Source: a virus. Taken from it: a stretch of DNA of 24,844 nucleotides. The notes under the pieces are model-generated. The model had not been told where the DNA came from. It searched no databases and saw nothing but the letters and a program-made list of their open reading frames with translations. How positions within the stretch are numbered: position 1 is the first letter of the stretch; each line of letters starts with the position of its first letter. The DNA is taken from positions 1-24,844 of IMG/VR virus record IMGVR_UViG_3300028897_000746; one strand, 5' to 3'. Below are positions 5,568 to 13,401 of the stretch, in pieces. The position numbers and the translations under genes were made by a program.

Positions 5568-6782
5568 ATGTTCCAGGTAAATGAAGTTAACACTTCTGAG
5601 TCAATTCTTTTTCTAGGATGCGCCAGAGTTACTCTTTCAGAGATGATTAAGGCGTCTTTGGTTAAAGAGAAGAAAGAACTTTCGAGTTTCGTTTTAAATG
5701 AGGCTTCAGACTACCAAATTATGAGTTTACTAGTAGAAGGGGAACTTCCAGACAAGAAAAGCGATATCTTCGAAGAGGAGCGCTTGTTTGACGATCTTAA
5801 AGATCTTATCACAAACAACTATCTCGAGCTTTCAGAGTTAGTTAACGGAGATGTACTCAACACTTTCGTGCATGAAGTTGGTTCTATCGCTCCAAAAGGT
5901 ATGAGTTCCGCTCTTCCTCTTCTAGAATTCGCGATCGAAAGAGGCCCAGTATCAGAGGAGTATTTTTGGAAAAGAGTTCAGGAGCAATTTCCAGGCGAGG
6001 AGTTGGGTTCATTAAAAGGTGGTGTAACTCCAGAAAAGATAAAAGCCGCTATAGCTACTACGAAAGCTGCTTATGCTGCTGCACAGAACAAACTAGGTCT
6101 CGCTAAAGATGGCCTCAAAACGCTTTTGGCGAAGAAAACAGCTGGAGTTACTGGAGCGCAAGCTAAGGCTTTAACAATGCAAATATCTCACCAGAAAGAG
6201 AAAATTGCCACTCTCACAGCTAAAACTAACACCATCGGCGCAACATTGAGAACTCTAGGTGGACAACTTAAAGCTGCTCTCGCCAAAGGGGCTACTGCTG
6301 GAGTTGCTGGCGCTAAAGCTGCTGCTGCGAAAGGGGCTGTTGCTGCTAAAGCTGCTGCTGCGAAAGGGGCTGTTGTTGCTAAAGGTGCTGCTGCTAAAGG
6401 TGCTGCTGCTGTTACGCCCGCGCTACAAGCAATCGGAACGAAAACTGGTGCTGCTGGCATCGCCGCTAAGTTTGGGGTTGGATCTGCAGGCGCTGGTGTT
6501 GGCGTTCTAGGCGCCGCTGCTCTAGCTGCACTTCTAGCTTATGCTGCGGTAAAAACTTATAGGAGATACTTTAGTCAAGCAGGAAAAGCTTGTAGAGGGA
6601 CATCTGGTGCAGAGAAAACAGCTTGCTTGAAGAAATATCGAATAGGCGCTTTGAAAGCTCAGTTGGCAGACCTCAAGAGAGGTTCAGCTGCTTGCGCAAA
6701 ATCTAAAGACCCAGCTGGTTGTAAGAAGATGATGGCAGTTAAAATGGCCAAAGTCCAGAAGAAGATGGCGAAAGCAGCTTAA
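5568..6782 (+). CDS. Ala/Lys-rich membrane-associated protein with four-Cys C-terminal module, 404 aa
   Basis: Four parts can be seen. Residues 1-150 are a soluble, Leu/Glu-rich helical domain of unknown identity. Residues 155-240 are helical and probably coiled-coil. Residues 240-285 are a low-complexity Ala/Lys/Gly repeat (units such as AKAAAAKGAV). Residues 300-330 are a Gly/Ala-rich hydrophobic stretch compatible with a membrane helix. The last 75 residues hold C342, C353, C376 and C385 in a basic helical hairpin. This module, starting YRRYF, is duplicated in the next gene with identical cysteine spacing. A GGAGG site precedes the ATG. Function unknown. Position in the tail block suggests a virion or assembly protein, and the repeat and hydrophobic region suggest contact with membrane or DNA. 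Confidence 0.75.
   Translation: MFQVNEVNTSESILFLGCARVTLSEMIKASLVKEKKELSSFVLNEASDYQIMSLLVEGELPDKKSDIFEEERLFDDLKDLITNNYLELSELVNGDVLNTFVHEVGSIAPKGMSSALPLLEFAIERGPVSEEYFWKRVQEQFPGEELGSLKGGVTPEKIKAAIATTKAAYAAAQNKLGLAKDGLKTLLAKKTAGVTGAQAKALTMQISHQKEKIATLTAKTNTIGATLRTLGGQLKAALAKGATAGVAGAKAAAAKGAVAAKAAAAKGAVVAKGAAAKGAAAVTPALQAIGTKTGAAGIAAKFGVGSAGAGVGVLGAAALAALLAYAAVKTYRRYFSQAGKACRGTSGAEKTACLKKYRIGALKAQLADLKRGSAACAKSKDPAGCKKMMAVKMAKVQKKMAKAA
6312..6410 (+). repeat. In-frame tandem repeat coding for the Ala/Lys tract
   Basis: Two consecutive 33-bp units (6312-6344 and 6345-6377) differ at a single base near the end. They are followed by two shorter decayed units starting GCTAAAGGTGCTGCT (6378 and 6393). 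The unit length is a multiple of three, so copy-number change keeps the reading frame. The near identity of the first two units suggests recent expansion. Confidence 0.9.
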
Positions 6783-6793
6783 GAAGACCAAAT

Positions 6794-7174
6794 ATGTCTC
6801 CTAAGATAGAAACTGAGAGTAGTTTTGAAACAGCTGTTGTAGTCGGTGCATTAGTTGCAATGTGGACATTCAGAGCGATTAGTTTGTATAGAATGTACTT
6901 TAACGAAGCAACTAGAGCTTGTAAAAAGTATAAAGGTCAAGCAAAAGAATGTTGCATAGCGAAGTTTAAAGTAAGAGCTTTACAAATCCAAATAAACGAA
7001 CTTAAGAAAGGATTACCTGAATGTCGAAAATCTAAAAATCCAGAAAAATGCAAAAAACTATTGACCTCTAAAATAACTAACATCCAAAAGAAGCTGAAAG
7101 AAGCTGAAAGAGATGTACTTTATGATTGTTTCTACGACGGCAGATTTCATGGTCATGACGTTCTAAGGAAATAA
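6794..7174 (+). CDS. Short paralogue of the four-Cys membrane module, 126 aa
   Basis: Residues 13-31 form a likely membrane helix (AVVVGALVAMWTF). YRMYF and a basic helical region then match the C-terminus of the preceding gene. Cysteines 43, 54, 77 and 86 reproduce the spacing C-x10-C-x22-C-x8-C exactly, and KSKNPEKCKK aligns with KSKDPAGCKK. An extra cysteine (C53) sits beside C54. The gene begins 12 bp after the previous stop with only a weak AAGAAGA site, so it may be translationally coupled. It is essentially the preceding protein's C-terminal module on its own. Function unknown. Paired cysteines on a helical hairpin suggest disulfides or a metal site. Confidence 0.8.
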   Translation: MSPKIETESSFETAVVVGALVAMWTFRAISLYRMYFNEATRACKKYKGQAKECCIAKFKVRALQIQINELKKGLPECRKSKNPEKCKKLLTSKITNIQKKLKEAERDVLYDCFYDGRFHGHDVLRK

Positions 7175-7212
7175 AATCCTATTAGAGCTCAGAAAGAAAG
7201 GAGATCAAAGAA

Positions 7213-8004
7213 ATGCCATTCACCGGGTTCAATTTGAAATATCCTGAGTACGAAGTGATTACGCCACAAACTCATTTATCTTTCCAGGTTAGGTCACTAA
7301 ACGTACAAGAAGAAGAACGATTTAAAGGAAGCTTAGTTACTCCAGCAAAAGTTACTGACCACTTGAATAAGTGTTTATACGAAACAATTGTAAAGAAACC
7401 CGATTCAATTAAAGACTTTGATACTTTTTTAAAGAACGTTACTTTGAAAGACAGAGACGCTCTTCTTTATGGTCTTTTCCATATAACCTACGAAGAAATT
7501 AGAAATTATGACGTTCGTTGCGGTGCGTGTGGAAGAGATTATTCAGTTACAGTTGCTGCGTCGAGCACATTTAATTACAATTCTTATCCAGGAAAAGATG
7601 TACTAAAGAAAACAGAAAAACTTCCTCTTAAAGTTTCGAAAGGTGTTACAGTCTATATCAAGCAACCAGCACTTATAGACGAAACTGAATCTTTAAGAGA
7701 CTTAGCTATTATTCCTGGATCTAATATCGATGTAATAACAGAAACTCTAATCATTGACAGATTCGAACAAGACCTACCGGAACAGACAGAACCCTATGTA
7801 GTGAAGGATAGAAGTGATGTTATCGACGCTTACTTAAGTCTTCCTGCGAAGGACAAGAGAGATATACATCAAGAGTATTACGAAAAATTTGGAAAATATG
7901 GAATTGATCTAAAAATGAAATGTGCTTGTACAAACTGCGGTAACGAAGAGGTAATAGACATTGACATTGTAACAAACTTTTTTCGCATGGTGTTTACAGC
8001 ATGA
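7213..8004 (+). CDS. Baseplate assembly protein, T4 gp26/gp51-like, 263 aa
   Basis: The protein resembles the T4-type baseplate hub assembly family. It has an N-terminal beta segment, a helical middle (LKDRDALLYGLFHITYEEI), then a zinc site split between C103-x2-C106 (RCGACGRDY) and C237-x-C239-x2-C242 (KCACTNCG). Such split zinc sites are common in this family in large myophages. An AAAGGAG site precedes the ATG. It lies immediately upstream of gp25. The last codons contain a run of six T (7978-7983), after which a second reading frame continues coherently (see 7985-8188), so a longer product made by frameshifting is likely. I am more confident of an assembly role than of the exact T4 equivalent. 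Confidence 0.6.
   Translation: MPFTGFNLKYPEYEVITPQTHLSFQVRSLNVQEEERFKGSLVTPAKVTDHLNKCLYETIVKKPDSIKDFDTFLKNVTLKDRDALLYGLFHITYEEIRNYDVRCGACGRDYSVTVAASSTFNYNSYPGKDVLKKTEKLPLKVSKGVTVYIKQPALIDETESLRDLAIIPGSNIDVITETLIIDRFEQDLPEQTEPYVVKDRSDVIDAYLSLPAKDKRDIHQEYYEKFGKYGIDLKMKCACTNCGNEEVIDIDIVTNFFRMVFTA
7977..7984 (+). promoter_or_regulatory. Candidate programmed frameshift site (C TTT TTT C)
   Basis: Codons AAC TTT TTT CGC lie seven codons before the stop of the baseplate assembly gene. A +1 or -2 shift here enters the frame of the downstream extension, which is open from 7973. The -2 option resembles phage Mu's known slip site, a run of six G followed by C. No pseudoknot was searched for. Confidence 0.5.
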
Positions 8005-8188
8005 TAGAATTGAAGAATTTCGAAAAACTCTCAGCGAAAACATTTTCTCTTGTATGGAGTTAATGTCAACGTTACATCTTGATGTCATGTTTATGCCAGT
8101 TAAAAGGTTCTATGACCTTTTGAAATGGAAAACCACACTCGAAGAAGAACGAAGAAAAATTATAGAAGAGGGTCCTCCACGGAAATAG
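7985..8188 (+). CDS. Frameshifted C-terminal extension of the baseplate assembly protein, about 67 codons
   Basis: After the T run this frame stays open to the TAG at 8186-8188 and encodes a coherent helical segment: HDRIEEFRKTLSENI, then MELMSTLHLDVMFMPVKR, then a charged LEEERRKIIEE end. The MPVKR-type turn between helices is the kind of ending I associate with tail-assembly chaperone and hub-assembly families in large myophages. No ATG, GTG or TTG with a ribosome site opens the frame. The only internal ATGs (8054, 8063) have no Shine-Dalgarno sequence and would lose the first helix. Fusion to the upstream protein would give about 324 residues. Alternatives: a separate 44-codon gene from 8054, or a sequencing error of one base at the homopolymer. 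Confidence 0.6.
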   Translation, partial: AWCLQHDRIEEFRKTLSENIFSCMELMSTLHLDVMFMPVKRFYDLLKWKTTLEEERRKIIEEGPPRK

Positions 8189-8199
8189 GAGGAAAATAA

Positions 8200-8637
8200 T
8201 TGGCAAACCTTCTAGATAGATTCAAAAGAGCTGGGGTTGGTTCAGCTGGCAGGATAGCTGATTTTCTTCCAAAAGTAGCACCTTATGGAGACTTTACAAG
8301 AACCACTGACCTCAATACAATCCTGGCCTCTTGGAACAATATTCTGCTTACTCCAACTAGAACTTATACTCACGATCCTGAATATGGAACTAACTTGATA
8401 AGGTATATTTTTGAACCAGCAACAACAGAAACTTTAAACAAAATTAAGAGAGAAGTTGAGTACAAACTTACCACTTATGACGACAGAGCAACAATTACTA
8501 ATATAGAAGTTTTCTTCTTGCAAAACAAGAAAGGGTTTGTAATTAATATCTATGTAGATTATGAAGGAGAACGCGCTGAACTTAGTGCTTCGATTGATGA
8601 AGAGACTTACTTTAACTTCTTAAGAGCCTCACAGTAA
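8200..8637 (+). CDS. Baseplate wedge protein, T4 gp25-like, 145 aa
   Basis: Family hallmarks are clear: THDPEYGTNLIRYIFEP (the dPeFGs-L-yLFEP signature), then helix TLNKIKREVEYKLTTY and ITNIEVFF, ending in beta strands. Length is close to T4 gp25 (132 aa). In T4 and other contractile systems gp25 binds the gp6/gp7 wedge and sits near the sheath start. It uses a TTG start (8200-8202), supported by AGGAGG 7 nt upstream and by absence of another in-frame candidate at the right spacing. It is followed 12 bp later by an unknown gene and, two genes on, by the gp6-like gene, the expected neighbourhood. Confidence 0.93.
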   Translation: MANLLDRFKRAGVGSAGRIADFLPKVAPYGDFTRTTDLNTILASWNNILLTPTRTYTHDPEYGTNLIRYIFEPATTETLNKIKREVEYKLTTYDDRATITNIEVFFLQNKKGFVINIYVDYEGERAELSASIDEETYFNFLRASQ

Positions 8638-8649
8638 GGAGAATAAATT

Positions 8650-9156
8650 ATGGATTTTTACTACTGCGTTTTAAAGGCATATAAAGGTCTTTTCAAGAAG
8701 AAGCACATTGGAAACTCTCATTTCTTCGCTTCTCCAATAAGTAAAGGTGAGTTTCTAGTTCTGGGTTTAATTGGCGAATTTGTTAAACTTGAGAACTTAC
8801 TTGCTTGTGTTTTAATTGCAAGAGGACCACTAGAGCATCTAGAAGAAGCTGTTGACTCACAAAAAGAATTCTTTAAAGGAAGGTTTGAAGTTGTAGAAAA
8901 ATTGCCGTGCGTAGCTAAAGATCTTGGTCAAGGGAAGTACAAAGTAAGCTTCCCAAGAAAAGGGAAGTTTATTAAGTCTGATTTAGCTATAGCTTTCGAA
9001 CCTGAGTATAGTGATTCGCAAACTCGTATGTACTCTGTTGCTGGCGAAATTGAAATTTTTGTAGGAGAAAAAGTCACTCCCCAAACAGCAAAAATGCTAG
9101 CTCTAAAGAAAATGGCCTTCATAGGCCCACGAGCTATGTTTACATTAGGGAGATAG
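8650..9156 (+). CDS. Hypothetical protein in the baseplate cluster, 168 aa
   Basis: Not recognised. An AAGGAG site precedes the ATG. The first half has alternating hydrophobic and basic stretches (LKAYKGLFKKKH, then FLVLGLIGEF). The second half looks like beta strands and ends IGPRAMFTLGR. It has two cysteines in the first half, no signal peptide and no catalytic motif. It lies between gp25 and the gp6-like gene with only short gaps, so a structural or assembly role in the baseplate is the best guess from context. Nothing in the sequence proves it. Confidence 0.75.
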   Translation: MDFYYCVLKAYKGLFKKKHIGNSHFFASPISKGEFLVLGLIGEFVKLENLLACVLIARGPLEHLEEAVDSQKEFFKGRFEVVEKLPCVAKDLGQGKYKVSFPRKGKFIKSDLAIAFEPEYSDSQTRMYSVAGEIEIFVGEKVTPQTAKMLALKKMAFIGPRAMFTLGR

Positions 9157-9160
9157 TCTT

Positions 9161-9805
9161 TTGCAAAAGTACGAGAGACTATACGCCTATATCCACGATT
9201 ACCAAAGATTAGTTTACGATTTTTATAGTAAACACGCTATTGCATTTCTTACAACGTACTACAACATTTGCCCAGAAGAAACAGTTTGGGATGACGAAAA
9301 CTTACTTGGTGGTTCTTATGAGCCAATCGGAGAACTGTCAGGAATTAAATGGAATAAATACCTTCTTCTCCCTGTGTACTTTATAGAAGACATCTCAACT
9401 GTATTTAGTGGCGAAGAAACAGGATACATAAAGGAAGGCGAAACGAATATTGTTATTCCGAGTACTTACGGGATTACTCCTTTGCCTAGAGATATTGTAA
9501 AACTAGAACAAGAATATCTAAGACCAAGCAATGATGTGTACCCTATTTTCTCAGTTACAGGCGTTGAGAAGTCGGCAAACACAGATAGAACTTTTTGGAA
9601 GATGAAGTTGATGGTAGAACAAAGCAGAACCACCACCGAAGTAGAGCAACAACTTAACAATACATACGTTTTTTATGATTACGACAAGAAAGTTCATTCT
9701 GTAGATGGAGCTACTTTCTTAACAAACATGTTGTTAAAAAACGAAGAGTTGAGATCGTACTTAAAAGACCTTTTTGATTATAACGCTGGTTATTACTTTA
9801 CGTAG
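9161..9805 (+). CDS. Hypothetical baseplate-region structural protein, 214 aa
   Basis: Starts at a TTG (9161-9163). The AGGGAGA ribosome site lies within the last codons of the preceding gene, whose stop is 4 bp upstream, so coupling is likely. The first 35 residues are a Tyr-rich helix, followed by a largely beta domain with a conserved-looking ETVWDDENLLGGSYEPIGEL segment and PLPRDIVKLEQEYL. The C-terminus is a helix ending LFDYNAGYYFT. No known domain is recognised. Position directly before the gp6-like gene suggests a wedge or tube-baseplate connector protein. T4 has gp53 in this functional neighbourhood, but I see no LysM-like segment that would support that equivalence. Confidence 0.75.
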   Translation: MQKYERLYAYIHDYQRLVYDFYSKHAIAFLTTYYNICPEETVWDDENLLGGSYEPIGELSGIKWNKYLLLPVYFIEDISTVFSGEETGYIKEGETNIVIPSTYGITPLPRDIVKLEQEYLRPSNDVYPIFSVTGVEKSANTDRTFWKMKLMVEQSRTTTEVEQQLNNTYVFYDYDKKVHSVDGATFLTNMLLKNEELRSYLKDLFDYNAGYYFT

Positions 9806-9816
9806 GTAAATTAAAA

Positions 9817-12294
9817 ATGCCAACTGACAACACTCTCTCAAACCAAATCTATTTATCAAGAGACCAGATCCGCAGTCAAATCTCTGACTACATTAAAAGT
9901 TACTTAGAGTTAGAGAATGTAGATCTTACGAAATCATCTTTCTTATCGTACTTAATTGATATCGTTTCCACTCTTACTGGAAACTTAATGTTTTACCAGA
10001 CTTCAGTTTATAGAGAGTTTTTCTTAACCACTGCACAACTACCTGAGACTATTTTTAACCTTTCCGCATTTCTTGGGTATAACACTCAAGAAGCACAATA
10101 TGCTACTGCTAATATTTTGGTTACAATTCCTCTCGGGTTTCCAGACGCAGATACGTCGTTTACAATCCCAGAAGGTCACAAATTCTACGCTGGAAGTATT
10201 GAATTTGTGACTTACTATTCAACTTCTATCAGAATTGTTAATAACGCCTCAGTTATGATAACTGTAACAGAGGGAAATAAAATATACAATCTTCCGGTGA
10301 GCGTAGATACCACAGCAAATAATCAGTTTTCTTTCGTTTTGCCAGCTAGACAATATAAGGAAACGATTCAAGAATTTCAAATCGACGCTGACTTACAACT
10401 TTACCAATTTACTACGATAGATGTTCCACTTGATGGAAAAGTAGCTACTATGATAGTAGAAGTTAGGGACCCAGGTGGGTCATCTTGGAGACTATATACA
10501 GAGTACGAGAGTTTGTATTTGATGACATCTTCTACCTACGGATACGTTTCCAGAAGAACTGATGACGGGAGGAAACTATATTTTGGTAATGGTTTGATTG
10601 GAGTACAACCACTTCCAGGATCTACCGTTAGAGTAACAGTAAATGAAACTGAAGGAGCAGACGGTAATGTCATAGCTGGCGCAATAACAAGTGGAGAAAG
10701 AATCTACAACGTTACAGACGCAGGAGTAACTGAACTAGTAAACTATACGGTTATTAACTCATCTCCTGCAACAAACGGCGAAGATGAAGAGTCCATAGAA
10801 GACATACGAAATAACGCTATCACTAGCTTAACTGCTTTAGGAAGACTAGTAAGCGAAGGCGACTACCAGAATGCTGATGTTGTTATTGAAGGCTCACCAA
10901 TTGCCCCCAACTCTATCCCTGTTCTGAAGAGATCAGACGTTAAATGTAATGAGATTGAGTTATTTACAATCTTACAATATAATGGTAGCATAGTGCCAAC
11001 AAGAAATGCAAAACACCAAGTTCCCATAACAAACACTTACTTAGCAAGAGGAACTGAAATTACAATTGGTGGGGAGCAATTCCAAACGCTTTTTGACCTA
11101 ACTCTTGATACAATTAATCTTTCCGCTTCTTATCACTACATTATGTACGAAATTCAACAAACTGTAGCTCTTGTTAGAAGTTATGGATCTACTTATAACT
11201 TATCAGCTAGCGAGTTAGTAGTAAGAAAATCAGGATCTAATGCAATTTTCGAGTTATCTTATACAACTACAGAATCAGATTATGCTGGTTGTACTTGTGA
11301 ATTAATGATTCTAGAAACAAGCGAAACATTTAGTATGACAAATGACGCTGCGAATAAGAAATTCACTTATACTTTCGCCGATTATACCGATATCGTAGAA
11401 GGAGAACTAACTTATTATTTCACAATTAGTAGCCCAACAGAAACTATAGGAAGATGGTCTGCGTCCTTTGTTTTCCGACAAAACTTAGATCAATTCATGC
11501 TTTCTAATATACTCACAGACTCTACAAGCATAACAGTTTATGACATTCCGGTAATCCAGAAAAGTTACTATACTTCAATTAACCAAAGAACTTTCGAACT
11601 CCAAGTATTACAGACAATGCTATCTTCGATGGATTTTGTTGGGTACCGAATGCTAACAGACTTTACCAACGTTAAGTTTGCTAATACTATTGGTACGATG
11701 ACTAACATGCAACATAACACCGTCACAAAAGCTGACGTAATAGATATAGCTCCTCTAACGGTACCTACATCACCATCACTGGGAGATAGATACATTGTTG
11801 GAGGACATGAAGGCGGGGCTTGGACAGGGTACGAAGACTACTACGCACAATGTACTGATGCTACAAGTATAACTTGGGCATTTGTAGCTCCTGTTACTGA
11901 CGATATAGTTTACGTAGCAAATAAAGGAAAGAAATACGTTTATACAGATAGTGGTTGGGTTGTTCCAGACTACGAAATCCCGCTACAAATATCTATTGAT
12001 GTTTTCAGATCAGATGCTTTCGCTGGATCCGACGTAGAACTTGCAAATTCAATCCGAACAGCGATCGTTAATGCTTTCTCAAACAGGTTTGGTTGTAACA
12101 TTAACCTCTTTCGATCAGAGATTATAGATGTTATACAAAGTGTCACTGGTGTAGAGCATTGTCGTCTAATAACTCCTGAATCAAACATCTTCTTCGAATT
12201 TAATCTAAATGACTTTGACCAATTAGACTTACTAGAATATGGCCCAGAGTACATTTACTTTTCAACAAACGATATAGCTATAAGAGTTTTCTAA
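9817..12294 (+). CDS. Baseplate wedge protein, gp6/baseplate-J-like, with inserted domains, 825 aa
   Basis: The core is the baseplate J/gp6 type. An N-terminal helical part has LELENVDLTKSSFLSYLIDI and NLSAFLGYNTQEA. A beta core around residue 254 carries FGNGLIGVQPLPGS and ETEGADGNV. NGEDEESIEDIRNNA then GRLVSEGDY (about 318-352) is the typical start of the second half. The C-terminus has the ELANSIRTAIVNAF and VIQSVTGVEHC helices. Gp6 dimers form the ring that holds the baseplate wedges together. At 825 residues it is longer than T4 gp6 (about 660). The excess maps to an Ig-like beta region (about 455-558) and a module (about 648-716) containing GDRYIVGGHEGGAWTGYEDY, like those seen in tail fibres. 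It abuts the next gene (TAAATG). Confidence 0.88.
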   Translation: MPTDNTLSNQIYLSRDQIRSQISDYIKSYLELENVDLTKSSFLSYLIDIVSTLTGNLMFYQTSVYREFFLTTAQLPETIFNLSAFLGYNTQEAQYATANILVTIPLGFPDADTSFTIPEGHKFYAGSIEFVTYYSTSIRIVNNASVMITVTEGNKIYNLPVSVDTTANNQFSFVLPARQYKETIQEFQIDADLQLYQFTTIDVPLDGKVATMIVEVRDPGGSSWRLYTEYESLYLMTSSTYGYVSRRTDDGRKLYFGNGLIGVQPLPGSTVRVTVNETEGADGNVIAGAITSGERIYNVTDAGVTELVNYTVINSSPATNGEDEESIEDIRNNAITSLTALGRLVSEGDYQNADVVIEGSPIAPNSIPVLKRSDVKCNEIELFTILQYNGSIVPTRNAKHQVPITNTYLARGTEITIGGEQFQTLFDLTLDTINLSASYHYIMYEIQQTVALVRSYGSTYNLSASELVVRKSGSNAIFELSYTTTESDYAGCTCELMILETSETFSMTNDAANKKFTYTFADYTDIVEGELTYYFTISSPTETIGRWSASFVFRQNLDQFMLSNILTDSTSITVYDIPVIQKSYYTSINQRTFELQVLQTMLSSMDFVGYRMLTDFTNVKFANTIGTMTNMQHNTVTKADVIDIAPLTVPTSPSLGDRYIVGGHEGGAWTGYEDYYAQCTDATSITWAFVAPVTDDIVYVANKGKKYVYTDSGWVVPDYEIPLQISIDVFRSDAFAGSDVELANSIRTAIVNAFSNRFGCNINLFRSEIIDVIQSVTGVEHCRLITPESNIFFEFNLNDFDQLDLLEYGPEYIYFSTNDIAIRVF

Positions 12295-13401
12295 ATGGAT
12301 ACACTTACTAAGAAAGCAGATATCAATCTTCCAAAGTTAAGGAGATTCATACATAGAGTTACTGCAAAAGAAATGTCAGCGCTTTCGGAACCTTGTTACT
12401 ATCCAAAACTTAAGAAATACTACATCGAAATGCTTCACTTATGCAAGTTAAGTGAAAAGGACATCTCAGACTTTGTTAAACGGTTCTATGCTGGAACTCC
12501 AGCTTCTGGGTGGTTGCTTAATACTGACCCAACTACAAACTTCTTAATCTTCATTATGCATATTTTTCTCCAAAAAAGAGACATTATTGCGTATTCTTCT
12601 ACAATGACATACTTTACTATTAGGAACTATAATAACGTAATACGTAGGTTAATAAGGTATTGTAACCCTGATGTTTTTAGAACGGCTCTTGATTCTTTAG
12701 CAAAAACCCATTTGTTTGTCAGAGAAAGAACAATTGCTAACGCAATGTATTTTATATCTAAAGAGATGCAAAGAAGGAATTCAGAATTTATAAAAACTGC
12801 AGACGTAAAAGGAGTCGTTGCTTTTACTCAAGAATGTAGAACAAGAGTAGCTCAAAGCGTTCGATCCTTTGCGGAAACATACTATCGAATAAGCCAAGCA
12901 GGAACGGCTATTAGAACTCCTTATGAAGTAGGAGAAGAAGATACTTACCAACTTCAAACTCTAGAAAAAAGGTCAAGAGCTATTGACCAAGTAGTAAAAA
13001 AGATAACAGTCTACAGAGAAATAGATAAAGAGGCTCTTGAATTTGCAAGGAAACTAACTAAAATAAGAGCTTCTTTAGCAACACTTATAGTTAGCAATTT
13101 ATCTAACACAAAATACTCTGACGACGTAAGAATGGTATTAGAACTTTTTGTAAAAGACTTAACGTCAGTAAAAGCACTTTGTGGAAAAGAATATACTACT
13201 TTTGTCAGGAAGTTAATGGGAATTAAAAGAACTACACAAAAAATCTATTTCAAACAAGAAGTCCAAGTCTTACTTCTTAAAATTCTAAAGGATATTAAAT
13301 ATAAAGAGAAGTATGAGGAACTCACAAGACAAAGTCAATTTCTTATAAGCTCTTTTCTAGCTTACTATATCACATCTGTTCTAAGAAGGTTAGTCTGTTA
13401 A
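12295..13401 (+). CDS. Hypothetical helical protein, probably structural, 368 aa
   Basis: The ATG directly follows the gp6-like stop codon without a convincing ribosome site, so translation is probably coupled. The protein is almost entirely helical and basic, with repeated Arg/Lys-rich amphipathic helices (NNVIRRLIRYCN, DKEALEFARKLTKIRASL). A hydrophobic stretch NFLIFIMHIFL around residue 82-92 is too short to claim as a membrane segment. No family recognised. Being last in the rightward baseplate block suggests a baseplate or tail assembly role. Its stop codon overlaps that of the convergent gene at 13398. Confidence 0.78.
   Translation: MDTLTKKADINLPKLRRFIHRVTAKEMSALSEPCYYPKLKKYYIEMLHLCKLSEKDISDFVKRFYAGTPASGWLLNTDPTTNFLIFIMHIFLQKRDIIAYSSTMTYFTIRNYNNVIRRLIRYCNPDVFRTALDSLAKTHLFVRERTIANAMYFISKEMQRRNSEFIKTADVKGVVAFTQECRTRVAQSVRSFAETYYRISQAGTAIRTPYEVGEEDTYQLQTLEKRSRAIDQVVKKITVYREIDKEALEFARKLTKIRASLATLIVSNLSNTKYSDDVRMVLELFVKDLTSVKALCGKEYTTFVRKLMGIKRTTQKIYFKQEVQVLLLKILKDIKYKEKYEELTRQSQFLISSFLAYYITSVLRRLVC

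Noticed and set aside
6188-6510. Reading frames on both strands through the Ala/Lys repeat
   Set aside because: Low-complexity Leu/Lys- and Ala/Pro-rich translations are by-products of the GCT/AAA repeat in the real gene.
8001-8063. Mini-gene of 20 codons starting ATG at 8001
   Set aside because: It has no ribosome site and its frame ends quickly, whereas the neighbouring frame encodes a longer coherent segment.
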